This document shows, one piece after another, positions 44,510 through 53,701 of a stretch of 64,000 bases of DNA (position 1 is the first letter of the stretch; every line of letters begins with the position of its first letter). This DNA comes from an uncultured Mollicutes bacterium (lineage in GTDB: Bacteria; Bacillota_I; Bacilli_A; RFN20; CAG-826). The translations under genes were made by a program, and so were the position numbers. The stretch is from assembly GCA_900545015.1 (NCBI GenBank), contig UQXJ01000005.1:1-64000 (forward strand), written 5' to 3'. Below the pieces are notes generated by a model, which worked only from the letters and a program-made list of their open reading frames with translations, had not been told where the DNA came from and did no database searches.

Positions 44510-45169
44510 ATGAATCAAATTATTATTTCACCATCAATTTTAAGTGCTGATTTCCTTAATTTAGGAAACGACATATTAAAAGCAAAAGAAGCTGGAGCTG
44601 AATTTATCCATATTGATGTTATGGATGGCGTTTTTGTTAATAATATTTCTATCGGATTGCCTGTTTTAAAATGTATTGATCATAAATTTAATCTCGTTAA
44701 CGATGTTCACCTTATGATTGTTAATCCTTTAAAATATGTTCAAGACTTTATTGATGCTGGTGCTGACTATATTACTTTTCATTATGAAGCTGTAAATGAA
44801 AAAGGGGATATAGATAAAATTATTGATATTATTCATAAACAAAATAAAAAAGTTGGAATATCTATTAAACCAAATACAAAAGTTGAAGTTCTTTTACCTT
44901 ATTTAAATAAAATAGACCTTGTTCTTGTTATGAGCGTTGAACCAGGATTTGGTGGACAAAAATTTATTGAGACAAGTTTAGACAAAATTGACTATCTTTC
45001 TTCATTTAAAAAGGATAATCATTTAAAATATCTTATAGAAGTAGATGGGGGAATAAACGAAGACACAGCAAAACTTTGTGTTAAGGCTGGTGCTGATGTC
45101 TTAGTTGCTGGAAGTTATCTTTATAAAAGTAAAGATATGAAAGAGAGCTTAGAAAAACTCAGAGGTTAA
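44510..45169 (+). CDS. rpe: Ribulose-phosphate 3-epimerase
   Basis: 219 residues, normal length. Interconverts ribulose 5-phosphate and xylulose 5-phosphate in the pentose phosphate pathway. Signature HIDVMDGVFVNN, SVEPGFGGQKF and EVDGGIN are complete. In B. subtilis rsgA stands between prkC and rpe; here it is missing. Confidence 0.96.
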   Translation: MNQIIISPSILSADFLNLGNDILKAKEAGAEFIHIDVMDGVFVNNISIGLPVLKCIDHKFNLVNDVHLMIVNPLKYVQDFIDAGADYITFHYEAVNEKGDIDKIIDIIHKQNKKVGISIKPNTKVEVLLPYLNKIDLVLVMSVEPGFGGQKFIETSLDKIDYLSSFKKDNHLKYLIEVDGGINEDTAKLCVKAGADVLVAGSYLYKSKDMKESLEKLRG

Positions 45170-45172
45170 ATT

Positions 45173-45856
45173 ATGCATGGTATTATTTTTCTTAGTTTGA
45201 TTGCTTGCGCTTGTATAGCGCTAGTTATAAATTCTTATATCGATATTAATGCATTTAATAGAACGGGGAGTAAGAAATTTAATTTCTTAACTTATTTTCC
45301 TTTTGAATTAACACAAAGCAAGAAAACAATTGCTAATAAATTACCATATATTTTCTTTGAATCATTAGGTTTAATTTTATTATCAAGTGCTAGCCTTATT
45401 TTTTCTCTTGCCACAAAAGAAGCGAACGGAGCTTTTGTTACATCAATTTTCTTTTTTGCTTTTAATTTATTGTTCTGTCTTACATTTATTGCACTTAAAT
45501 TTATAAAACTTTCAAACTTTAAATTACATTGTGCTTTTGCAACTGCAGAAGTTTGCTTCGCTTTACTTATAAACTTCTTATATGCATTTTATTTTAGTTC
45601 ACAATCATTTGCTTTTATTAATAAAATGCCAAGTGATGCAATAAGATACAGTTGCTTCGCTGTTTCCTTTTTATTAATAATTGCTGAGTTTGCTTTAATT
45701 CTTAATCCATCAGCTAAAGGATGGCTAAGAATGGTAAAAATTGATGCTGAAACATTTAATAGACCAAAACATTGCTATTTAGCAATTGTTGAATGGGGTA
45801 CATTATTAGTATATTTCTTAAGCTTTATTCCTTTAATTATTGTATTTTTCTTCTAA
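45173..45856 (+). CDS. Polytopic membrane protein of unknown function
   Basis: 227 residues with about six hydrophobic segments (roughly 3-21, 58-80, 88-109, 120-143, 160-180 and 204-227). I recognise no family. It starts 3 bp after rpe with a Shine-Dalgarno (agagg) and ends before a bidirectional terminator, so it is the last gene of the prpC-prkC-rpe operon. Function cannot be inferred. Confidence 0.7.
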   Translation: MHGIIFLSLIACACIALVINSYIDINAFNRTGSKKFNFLTYFPFELTQSKKTIANKLPYIFFESLGLILLSSASLIFSLATKEANGAFVTSIFFFAFNLLFCLTFIALKFIKLSNFKLHCAFATAEVCFALLINFLYAFYFSSQSFAFINKMPSDAIRYSCFAVSFLLIIAEFALILNPSAKGWLRMVKIDAETFNRPKHCYLAIVEWGTLLVYFLSFIPLIIVFFF

Positions 45857-45876
45857 TAAATAAAAAAAGATAAACA

Positions 45877-45906
45877 AAAAGAGCTATCTATTCGGATAGC
45901 TCTTTT
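45877..45906. terminator. Bidirectional terminator
   Basis: aaaagagctatc (45877-45888) with gatagctctttt (45895-45906), loop tattcg. It ends both the rpe operon (+) and rpmB (-). Confidence 0.9.
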
Positions 45907-45908
45907 AA

Positions 45909-46103
45909 TTAGTTTGATTTTAATGATTTGTTGAGGGTACGATAAGCACGAGCGCTCATTCTTACTTTACAAATTTGACCATCAATTTCAACTCTGTATG
46001 TATGTAAATTAACATCCCATCTTCTTCTTGTAGCCCTTAATGAGTGGGAACGTCTATTTCCGCTAATAGGTCTTTTTCCTGTTACTGGACATATTCTTGA
46101 CAT
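45909..46103 (-). CDS. rpmB: 50S ribosomal protein L28
   Basis: 64 residues, standard size. It begins MSRICPVTGKRP and carries the typical basic middle SHSLRATRRRW. The Shine-Dalgarno gaaaggagg is strong. As in B. subtilis, it points toward the rpe operon. Confidence 0.96.
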   Translation of the reverse strand: MSRICPVTGKRPISGNRRSHSLRATRRRWDVNLHTYRVEIDGQICKVRMSARAYRTLNKSLKSN

Positions 46104-46138
46104 ATTCGTTTCCTCCTTTCAAATCACGTGCTATTAAT

Positions 46139-46166
46139 ATTATCATAAAACAATATTTGATGTAAA
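46139..46166 (-). promoter_or_regulatory. Promoter of rpmB
   Basis: TTTACA (46166-46161) and GATAAT (46144-46139) on the minus strand with a 16-bp spacer, upstream of the rpmB Shine-Dalgarno. Confidence 0.55.
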
Positions 46167-46295
46167 GCGATTTTTATATAAGAAAATTTCTTATTTTGAC
46201 AAACAAAATATTCCAAAAAATAACGACAATAATATTTTTAAAAAAATAATTACTTTTTTTCAAAAATTTTTAAATTCTATACGTCGTACTTAATG

Positions 46296-46317
46296 AAGGA
46301 GGTTATTTATGACATAA
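46296..46317 (+). other. Strong Shine-Dalgarno with a two-codon ORF
   Basis: gaaggaggt (46296-46303) is followed at good spacing by ATG ACA TAA (46309-46317). No longer gene follows on this strand; the next gene downstream (46361-46846) faces the other way. It may be a relic of a lost gene start or a minimal ORF; B. subtilis has spoVM near this place. A TTGACA lies upstream (46196-46201) but without a fitting -10. Confidence 0.35.
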
Positions 46318-46360
46318 AACTTTGCTATCTAAAATATATTTATTTTATTAAATGTAAAAA

Positions 46361-46846
46361 TTAAAGTTTAACTCCAGGAAATCTTCCATGAAATTCTTCC
46401 CTAGTAATTAAATTATTCGAATATTTATGAACATATTCTAAGACTTTTCCTTCTTTATCAAGAATTAAAAATCTTGCTATGCCCTTATCTGTATAAAATA
46501 AAAGAGTGTTATGCTTTTTGGTATATTCTTCATCAATATAAAGAATCTCATCATATTTATAAACCATGTCTTTGTTAAAGCGATGATGACGCAACTCTTG
46601 ATTGCTTAATATGTAGTAACTTTCTTTCGATAAAATAAAATATGAGATAATCGAAATGACAAGCCAAGCGGCAACCGAGACTACATCTTGCGTTATATAA
46701 ACATTGAGGTCTTTAGGATCTTTGTAAGCCCAAGCAAAACGACTTGAAAACACAGCATAAATTATTACGAGAAGTATTAACGAATATGCAATAAAAGTTT
46801 TCATTAATGATTTCTTACTAGGATAGACTTTAGTTTCTTTACTCAT
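46361..46846 (-). CDS. Two-helix membrane protein with PH-like domain
   Basis: 161 residues. Two hydrophobic segments (about 16-35 and 54-72) are followed by about 85 residues of beta-rich sequence (SYYILSNQELRHHRFN, then VYKYDEILYIDEEY), which looks like a bacterial PH-like domain. Function unknown. A TATAAT box on the minus strand (46853-46858) ends 6 nt before the ATG and there is no Shine-Dalgarno, so the mRNA is probably leaderless. It is divergent from the jet/glg operon. Confidence 0.6.
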   Translation of the reverse strand: MSKETKVYPSKKSLMKTFIAYSLILLVIIYAVFSSRFAWAYKDPKDLNVYITQDVVSVAAWLVISIISYFILSKESYYILSNQELRHHRFNKDMVYKYDEILYIDEEYTKKHNTLLFYTDKGIARFLILDKEGKVLEYVHKYSNNLITREEFHGRFPGVKL

Positions 46847-46852
46847 GTGTTA

Positions 46853-46858
46853 ATTATA
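46853..46858 (-). promoter_or_regulatory. -10 box of the PH-like membrane protein gene (leaderless layout)
   Basis: TATAAT on the minus strand, 6 nt from the ATG at 46846. The -35 region is not convincing. Confidence 0.45.
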
Positions 46859-47080
46859 CTGAAAATTGGAATTTTAGTTTAGAAAAATTTCTTCTTTTAA
46901 GCAACGCAATTGCAGTCTTATTTTTTGAGCTTAAATTTGGTTTAAAAAATAATGCCAATTATAGTGTTCGATATCAAAAAGCGTTTAAAAGTTTTACTTT
47001 TTTGATTTTTTATCATTAAAATATATTAAATTTTATCATGAAAATATGTTAAAAAATTAATGCGATTTATTATTAATGAA

Positions 47081-47089
47081 TGATATAAT
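47081..47089 (+). promoter_or_regulatory. Extended -10 of the jet/glg operon
   Basis: TGA-TATAAT (47081-47089) would start transcription near 47096, about 10 nt before the ATG at 47106. This favours that start over the ATG at 47076, which lies upstream of the box. Confidence 0.4.
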
Positions 47090-47105
47090 TAAAGAGTTAA
47101 AAATT

Positions 47106-48524
47106 ATGAACTTATTTGATATTATTCCAGAGAATTATTTTGGTCTATTTGCAGGGAAAAATAGATCAATTTATATCGAAAGCTTACTAGTACTTTATGA
47201 CTTACTAGAATCAGATGAAACTCTAATTTCAAAAAATGATTTTATAAAAGCATTAAAAGAGAAAAGTGACGACATCGATAAGTTTTCATATGCGGATGAA
47301 GACTTTGAAACTACAGGAGATGAGGCATTACTTTTAAACACAATAAATGCGAAAGCAACTTTTATTGTTAACAGACTTGAAGAAACTGGTTGGATCGATA
47401 TAGCAATGAATCCCGACACTTTTGAAGAAACGATTGTATTACCACAATACTCAATTTTAATTTTAAAAGCTTTTAGAGATATCATCAGTGATGAAGAATC
47501 ACCTTATATTAGTTTAGTCCACTCTACATATAGTGAACTTAAACTCGAAGATGAAGAACAAGATGAATTAATGTTTGTTACATTACTTAGAAGCTTTGAA
47601 AATACAAAGAAATTGAAAGTCGAGTTAATTACTGTAACTCACTCAATTAGAATTTTCCAAACAAAACTTTCTAAACTTTTTGATACTAACAAAGTATTAC
47701 ATGATTATTTTGATGTTTATAAAAAGAAAATTAGCGACAGATATTATCATCCTTTAAAAACTTTTGATAGTGTTGCTCGTTTTAAACGACCAATTATTAA
47801 AATTTTAGACAAATGGTTAAATACAAAAGAAATTAGAGAGAAACTTGTTGTCCAAGCAAGTTTATCAATGGGCATTAACGATAAAAAAGAAATAGAAAAA
47901 GAAATTATTAGTAAAATTAACTTTATCACTGATACTTATGAGAGATTGAACGCTATTATTGCTGATATTGATAAAGAAAATAATGCTTATACAAGAAGCA
48001 GTACTAATAAAATTCTTTATCTTAATAATAACGATAAAACTATTAAAGGTTACCTTGAAGATATTCTTAAAACTTATGCTAAGAATACTAACAATACAAG
48101 AATGCTTTCTAAGATTTTAAGCAAAATGCAAGATTCCATTTATTTTTATGAACAAGGATACATTGATCCAACGAGCGTAACTCTACCAATACTTAGAAGA
48201 CTTCGTGAAGATAGTGACCCATTAGCGTTAGTTTCATTTGATGATGCAGCTGACTTAATGATGTCTGGATTCCTTGAAGAAACAAAAGGTATATTTACTG
48301 ATGATAAAGTTTATGGATTTATGCATGAAGCATTCCAAGGAAGAGAGAAGATTGGAATAGAAGATGTACCGCTTTCTAATTTTGATGCATTTATTTGCTT
48401 AATTCTTGCGGTCATCAAAAAAGATGATGAACATTGCTTCTATAAAGTTGAAGAAATTGACAAAACAAAAGTTCATACGCAAGGGTATATCGTTCCAAAC
48501 TTTGTTTTTACGATAAAGGAGTAA
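47106..48524 (+). CDS. jetA: Wadjet JetA / MksF-like (DUF5716-type) kleisin
   Basis: 472 residues from the ATG at 47106 (MNLFDIIPENYFGLF), which matches the usual start of JetA proteins; an ATG at 47076 would add ten residues but lies before the -10 box. JetA is the kleisin-like subunit that bridges the SMC heads in Wadjet type II / MksBEF-like complexes, which extrude DNA loops and in Wadjet restrict plasmids. Seen: a winged-helix-like N-terminal region, a helical middle and a C-terminal wHTH region. Genes jetB and jetC follow in the usual order. Weak Shine-Dalgarno (aaagag). Confidence 0.8.
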   Translation: MNLFDIIPENYFGLFAGKNRSIYIESLLVLYDLLESDETLISKNDFIKALKEKSDDIDKFSYADEDFETTGDEALLLNTINAKATFIVNRLEETGWIDIAMNPDTFEETIVLPQYSILILKAFRDIISDEESPYISLVHSTYSELKLEDEEQDELMFVTLLRSFENTKKLKVELITVTHSIRIFQTKLSKLFDTNKVLHDYFDVYKKKISDRYYHPLKTFDSVARFKRPIIKILDKWLNTKEIREKLVVQASLSMGINDKKEIEKEIISKINFITDTYERLNAIIADIDKENNAYTRSSTNKILYLNNNDKTIKGYLEDILKTYAKNTNNTRMLSKILSKMQDSIYFYEQGYIDPTSVTLPILRRLREDSDPLALVSFDDAADLMMSGFLEETKGIFTDDKVYGFMHEAFQGREKIGIEDVPLSNFDAFICLILAVIKKDDEHCFYKVEEIDKTKVHTQGYIVPNFVFTIKE

Positions 48525-48530
48525 TATATT

Positions 48531-49172
48531 ATGTTTAGTGAAGATTATTTAAAGATTCCTCAAGCAGATAAGAATGAATTCGGTTCTGTTGTTAATACTT
48601 TATTACTCAAAGGATTTATAGTAAGAGATATCTATGATAGTAAAGAAAAAGTAATGAAGACAAATCCTGATTATAGATTTCTTGAAAGATATTTTGACTT
48701 AGTAAATGATTATTTAAAATTTAGTGGTTGGAATATCGAAAAAGATGTAATTCTTGGAGTTATTGCTTTAAGCAATTTTTATACAGAAAATCGTATTAAA
48801 ATTGATAGAGAAACAAGCTTAGTTTTATTTGCTTTAAGATTAATTTATGAAAATGAAAAAGGTGCAAGTAATTCTAGCAATCAAGCTATTTACATTACTA
48901 CACCCGGGCTTCTTAACATCATGATTGAGGATGGTGTTACTATGCCAGGCAGAAAAATGAATGGCCGTTCACTTGCTCGCGCACTTCGCTTTTTAGCAAA
49001 TCACAATATTATTACAAAAGTTAGTGGAAACTATGATGATGGAAATGTTTCTTTCTACATCTTACCTTCAATTGTATATGCTCTTGATAATGATAGAATC
49101 GTTGCAATGAGTGAAGCATTAAAGGAATTAAATGAAAAATATAACAACTCTCAACAAGGAGGGCTCTTTTAA
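48531..49172 (+). CDS. jetB: Wadjet JetB / MksE-like (DUF4194)
   Basis: 213 residues; the KITE-like subunit that binds the kleisin. The order JetA-JetB-JetC and the size fit; segments such as FVVNTLLLKGFIVRD-like (SVVNTLLLKGFIVRD) and MNGRSLARALRFLANHNII are as expected for DUF4194. Strong Shine-Dalgarno (aaaggag). The stop overlaps the jetC start (TAATG). Confidence 0.82.
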   Translation: MFSEDYLKIPQADKNEFGSVVNTLLLKGFIVRDIYDSKEKVMKTNPDYRFLERYFDLVNDYLKFSGWNIEKDVILGVIALSNFYTENRIKIDRETSLVLFALRLIYENEKGASNSSNQAIYITTPGLLNIMIEDGVTMPGRKMNGRSLARALRFLANHNIITKVSGNYDDGNVSFYILPSIVYALDNDRIVAMSEALKELNEKYNNSQQGGLF

Positions 49173-52100
49173 TGAAACAATTAACAAAAATTAGAATTAT
49201 AAATTGGCATTATTTTTGGGATGAAACTATCGACGTTAGGCCAATTGTATTTTTAACAGGTGTTAACGGTAGTGGTAAGTCAACATTAATCGATGCTTTA
49301 CAAATCGTTTTATTAGGTGACACAAGTGGCAGATCATTCAATAAAGCTGCTATGGAAAAGTCAAACAGAACATTAAAAGGCTATTTACGTGGTGAACTTG
49401 GTGATACTGAAGATGGTGGATTTAAATATTTAAGAAATGGAAGATTTACTTCATATATTGTTCTTGAATTTTATGATGATTTAAATAAAAACTCATTCTT
49501 AATGGGTATAGTATTTGATAGTTATGACGATGGAAGTGAAGATCATCATTTCTTTACAGTCGAAGGAGCTATGCCTGTTAATAATTTTGTTGAAAACAAT
49601 GTGCCTCTTGATTATAAGAGACTTGCTGCATTCTTTAACGAAAATTATCCAAAATCATTTACGTTCTTTGATTCAAATAAACAATATCAAGAATTTTTAA
49701 AGAAGAAATTTGGTGGATTAAAAGATAGATACTTCTCATTGTTTAAGAAAGCTACATCATTTGCTCCAATTGCAGATGTTCCTTCCTTTATTACAGATTA
49801 TGTTTGTGAACCTCAACCAAATATTGTTTTAGATAAATTACAAGACAATATTCTTCAATATAAGAGACTTGAAAATGAAGCCTTAAATATCGAGAAGAGA
49901 GTTAGAAGACTTGAAGACATTCAAAAAGAATACAATGTCTATGCTGCTAATCTTGAAAATTTAAAAATTTCTCAATATATTCTTGAAAAGTGTCAACTTG
50001 AACAAGCATATGCAAAATTACGTTCCTACAATAATGCTATTGAAAGAAACAATGCAAGAATTGAAGAAATTGATGTTGAACTTGAAGACTTCAAGAGTAG
50101 TCTTGAAGAACTTGAAGTTAAAAAAACAAGATTAATTGGCGATAGAGCAAGCAACGACTCTGAACGTATCGCTTTAACTTTAAAAGAAGAAAAGAGAAAC
50201 GTTGAAACAAAAATTAATGAAATTAATAGAAATATTGAAATTGTAAAAGACAATTTAAGTTCTTATACAAATAACTTTTATCAAGCAGCTTCAAAATTAT
50301 TAGATGATGCAAAGGATATTGATTACTCTTTATTAGGTGCTGATCTTGAAGAAGACTTTAACATCGCAGAAGAATATGCAAGAAAAGTTAAAAATAGTTG
50401 TGAAAGATTTAAAGAAACATTCTTAGAAGATCTTTCAAAAATGACAAAGGAAGATTTATCAACTTTTAGAGATGATTTACTTTTATTCAAACAAACTATT
50501 TCTAAACTTGTTTATTCAGTAGGTATTTCTTCACAAAAAATTGAAAAAACTATTCGTGATTTAAGAAGTCAAGAAACTGAAATGAAAGGTGGTACTAAAA
50601 CATATAGTACTGAATTAACAATTATCAAGCAAAGACTCGAATCAAAACTTGAAGAAACATTTAATAAAAAGATTCCTGTTTCAATTTTTGCTGATTTAAT
50701 AGATATCGATGACTTAAGTTGGTCAAATGCAATTGAAGGACTTCTAAGTGCACAAAAATTTAATTTGTTTGTAGCGCCTAAATATTATGAAGATGCTTAT
50801 AAAATCTTAAGAAATTTACTTAATGATTTTAATTTCTATGGTACTGCATTAGTTGATGAAGAAAAGATTATTGATCGTAATCCAATATGCGAAAATGGTT
50901 CACTTGCTGAAGAAATTTCAACTAATCACGAAGGTGCTAGAGCTTATACTAATTTCTTATTAGGAAGAGTTCATAAATCAAAAGACATTGCGGAAGCTAG
51001 AGAGTCTGGAAATGGTATTACTAAAGAATGTGATCTTTATAGAAATTTCACACTTAGTAGACTTAATCCTAAACTTTATAGAACAAGCTTTATTGGAAGA
51101 AATGTTGGTGATAGATTTTTACGTGAAAAGAGTGAACAACTTCAAAGCAATATCGAATTACTCAACATTTATCATGGAATTTCATCTATATTAAATAATG
51201 CAAACTCTCTTGAAGTTATTACAACTACTGAAATTGATAACTCATTCAATTTATTAAAGAGAATTTCTGAATTATCAGGACTTATCAAAAACAAAGAATA
51301 TATTGAAGGGGAATTGAAAGATAGTGGTTCTCCATTAACAAGTTCAATCGATAATAGAATTAAAGATATCGAAGCAGATATTAAATCTATTAGCGATTCT
51401 AGAGAAAGAATTATTCTTGAAAAAGGAAATCTTGTAAAAGATATTGAAAATATAAAAACTGATAAGATTATTTCTGAACAAGCAAGCATTAAACAAATGG
51501 AAGATAATATTAACTCCCATTATGATCCTTTCTTGGTTAGTGATAAGGCTTTGCCTATTTATAATCAACAAAGAGAAGAAGGAAAATCTAATCTCGAAAT
51601 TTTATCCATGTTTAATGTTGAACAATCTCGATTAAATTACCAAGTAAATAGTCTTAAGAATTCAATTATTAAATTAAGAAGAGACTATTGTAATGATTAT
51701 CATCTTTCTTATGATGTAGAGAATCAGTCGAATGAAGTGTTTGAGGCAGAATTAACTGATTTTAGAGATGTTAAATTACCTCAATATAGAGAAAAAATTC
51801 AAGATTCTTACGAAAAAGCAACAAAGCAATTTAAAGATGACTTTATCTTTAAATTAAGAGCAGCAATCGAAGATGTTGAAGACCAAATTGAAAACTTAAA
51901 TGGCGCATTAAAACAATCTTCTTTCGGAAAAGATCAATACGAATTTACTGTTAGACCTTCACAAGTTTATAAGAGATATTACGATATGCTCAAGGACGAC
52001 TTAATCATTAATGGTGGTAAAGACGATACTGAGTTTATTACTAAATATAAAGATGTCATGGAAGACTTATTTAAACAAATTGTTGATGTCGGAAATGGCG

Positions 52101-52537
52101 ATAAAAATGGTTTATTATTAGAAAACATCACTAAATTTACTGATTATAGAAGCTATTTAGATTTTGATGTTATCGTGTATAATAAAGATACAGGTGATGT
52201 GAAACGACTTTCAAAAATGATGAGAAAAAATAGTGGTGGTGAAAACCAAACACCATTCTACATTTCAGTCTTAGCATCTTTTGCACAGTTATATCATGTC
52301 AATGATGAAGGAGAAATCGGCAACACAACTAGATTGATAATTTTCGATGAAGCATTCTCTAAGATGGATAGAAACAGAATGACTGAAGCTGTTAAACTTT
52401 TAAGGAAATTTTCTTTACAGGTTATTCTCAGTGCACCATACGATAAAATTCCAGATATTTCACCTTTAGTAGATGAAACATTAATTGTGCTCCACGATAA
52501 AAATAAGAGTTGTGTGCGATTATTCGAAAAAGAGTAA
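49172..52537 (+). CDS. jetC: Wadjet JetC / MksB-like SMC ATPase
   Basis: 1121 residues; the SMC-like motor. Seen: N-terminal Walker A GVNGSGKST (30-38), long coiled coils (about 230-430 and 700-930) around a middle hinge-like region (about 480-650), the ABC signature NSGGENQTPF and Walker B LIIFDEAFSKMD near the C-terminus, followed by the ILSAPYDK switch region. The nuclease subunit gene jetD, expected next, is not there; glgC follows after 27 bp with no promoter. Without JetD the complex may act in chromosome organisation like MksBEF rather than in plasmid cleavage. Confidence 0.87.
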   Translation: MKQLTKIRIINWHYFWDETIDVRPIVFLTGVNGSGKSTLIDALQIVLLGDTSGRSFNKAAMEKSNRTLKGYLRGELGDTEDGGFKYLRNGRFTSYIVLEFYDDLNKNSFLMGIVFDSYDDGSEDHHFFTVEGAMPVNNFVENNVPLDYKRLAAFFNENYPKSFTFFDSNKQYQEFLKKKFGGLKDRYFSLFKKATSFAPIADVPSFITDYVCEPQPNIVLDKLQDNILQYKRLENEALNIEKRVRRLEDIQKEYNVYAANLENLKISQYILEKCQLEQAYAKLRSYNNAIERNNARIEEIDVELEDFKSSLEELEVKKTRLIGDRASNDSERIALTLKEEKRNVETKINEINRNIEIVKDNLSSYTNNFYQAASKLLDDAKDIDYSLLGADLEEDFNIAEEYARKVKNSCERFKETFLEDLSKMTKEDLSTFRDDLLLFKQTISKLVYSVGISSQKIEKTIRDLRSQETEMKGGTKTYSTELTIIKQRLESKLEETFNKKIPVSIFADLIDIDDLSWSNAIEGLLSAQKFNLFVAPKYYEDAYKILRNLLNDFNFYGTALVDEEKIIDRNPICENGSLAEEISTNHEGARAYTNFLLGRVHKSKDIAEARESGNGITKECDLYRNFTLSRLNPKLYRTSFIGRNVGDRFLREKSEQLQSNIELLNIYHGISSILNNANSLEVITTTEIDNSFNLLKRISELSGLIKNKEYIEGELKDSGSPLTSSIDNRIKDIEADIKSISDSRERIILEKGNLVKDIENIKTDKIISEQASIKQMEDNINSHYDPFLVSDKALPIYNQQREEGKSNLEILSMFNVEQSRLNYQVNSLKNSIIKLRRDYCNDYHLSYDVENQSNEVFEAELTDFRDVKLPQYREKIQDSYEKATKQFKDDFIFKLRAAIEDVEDQIENLNGALKQSSFGKDQYEFTVRPSQVYKRYYDMLKDDLIINGGKDDTEFITKYKDVMEDLFKQIVDVGNGDKNGLLLENITKFTDYRSYLDFDVIVYNKDTGDVKRLSKMMRKNSGGENQTPFYISVLASFAQLYHVNDEGEIGNTTRLIIFDEAFSKMDRNRMTEAVKLLRKFSLQVILSAPYDKIPDISPLVDETLIVLHDKNKSCVRLFEKE

Positions 52538-52564
52538 ATTGCATAACTAAAGAAGGGAGTAATT

Positions 52565-53701
52565 ATGACAGGAAAAGTTGTTGCGATGATACTTGCAGGA
52601 GGTAAGGGAACCCGATTAAAAGCACTTACAAAAAAGATTGCTAAGCCTGCAGTGTATTTCGGAGGAAAATATAGAATCATTGATTTTTCTCTCTCAAACG
52701 TAGCAAATTCCGATATTAATGTATGTGGTGTCTTAACTCAATATGAGTCAGTTGCACTTAATAATTATATTGGAAACGGTTCAGTATGGGGATTTGATGG
52801 AGTTAATGGAAAATGTTTACCATTACCACCACGTCAAACTGAAGAAGGTGCAAACTGGTATAAAGGAACAGCTGATGCCATTTATCAAAACCTTGATTTT
52901 TTAGATGAAGAAGATCCTGATTACGTAGTTGTTTTAAGTGGTGATCATATCTATAAAACAACTTACAATGACATGATTGATTTGCATATTAAAAATAATG
53001 CAACATGCACAATTAGTGTTATTGAAGTTCCATGGGAAGAAGCTTCTAGATTTGGAATTCTAGAAGTTGATGAAAAAGATAGAATTACTAAATTCGTTGA
53101 AAAACCTAAAAAACCATTATCAAATTTAGCAAGTATGGGCGTTTATGTATTTACATATAAAGATCTAAGAAAAGCTTTAATTGCTGATGCTAAAGATGAA
53201 AATAGCGCTCATGATTTTGGTGGAAATATTATTCCTAAATTCTTAAGTGATAATAAAAAACTTATGGCTTATAGATTCTCTGGATATTGGAGAGATGTTG
53301 GTACTTTAGATAGTTTACATAAAGCAAATCTTGAATTATTACCATCTCAAAGAAAAGAAGATACAATTCGTTTTAATGAATATCCAAGAGTATTTAGCGA
53401 AGATACTCACTCAATGCCTCAATTTATCGGACCACACGCTGTTGTTAAAGATTCATTAATTAACCAAGGTTCAATTATTCTAGGCAAAGTTGTTGAATCT
53501 GTAATTTCTAATGAAGTTTATGTTGCAAAAGGTGCAGTTATTGAAAAATCAGTTTTAATGCCTGGCGTTAGAATTGGCGAAAACGCACATATACATAATG
53601 CAATTTTAGGACCAAATACACAAATTAAAGACAACGAAGTTATTAATGAAAATAGTGATGAAGTTGTCCTTATCGATTATGAAAGGAACCTTCAAAAATG
53701 A
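52565..53701 (+). CDS. glgC: Glucose-1-phosphate adenylyltransferase
   Basis: 378 residues. Makes ADP-glucose, the glycogen building block. Signature LAGGKGTRLKALT, KPAVYFGGKYRIIDF and the sugar-binding FVEKPKKP motif are complete, with C-terminal left-handed beta-helix repeats. Good Shine-Dalgarno (aagggag). It overlaps glgD (ATGA). Confidence 0.95.
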   Translation: MTGKVVAMILAGGKGTRLKALTKKIAKPAVYFGGKYRIIDFSLSNVANSDINVCGVLTQYESVALNNYIGNGSVWGFDGVNGKCLPLPPRQTEEGANWYKGTADAIYQNLDFLDEEDPDYVVVLSGDHIYKTTYNDMIDLHIKNNATCTISVIEVPWEEASRFGILEVDEKDRITKFVEKPKKPLSNLASMGVYVFTYKDLRKALIADAKDENSAHDFGGNIIPKFLSDNKKLMAYRFSGYWRDVGTLDSLHKANLELLPSQRKEDTIRFNEYPRVFSEDTHSMPQFIGPHAVVKDSLINQGSIILGKVVESVISNEVYVAKGAVIEKSVLMPGVRIGENAHIHNAILGPNTQIKDNEVINENSDEVVLIDYERNLQK

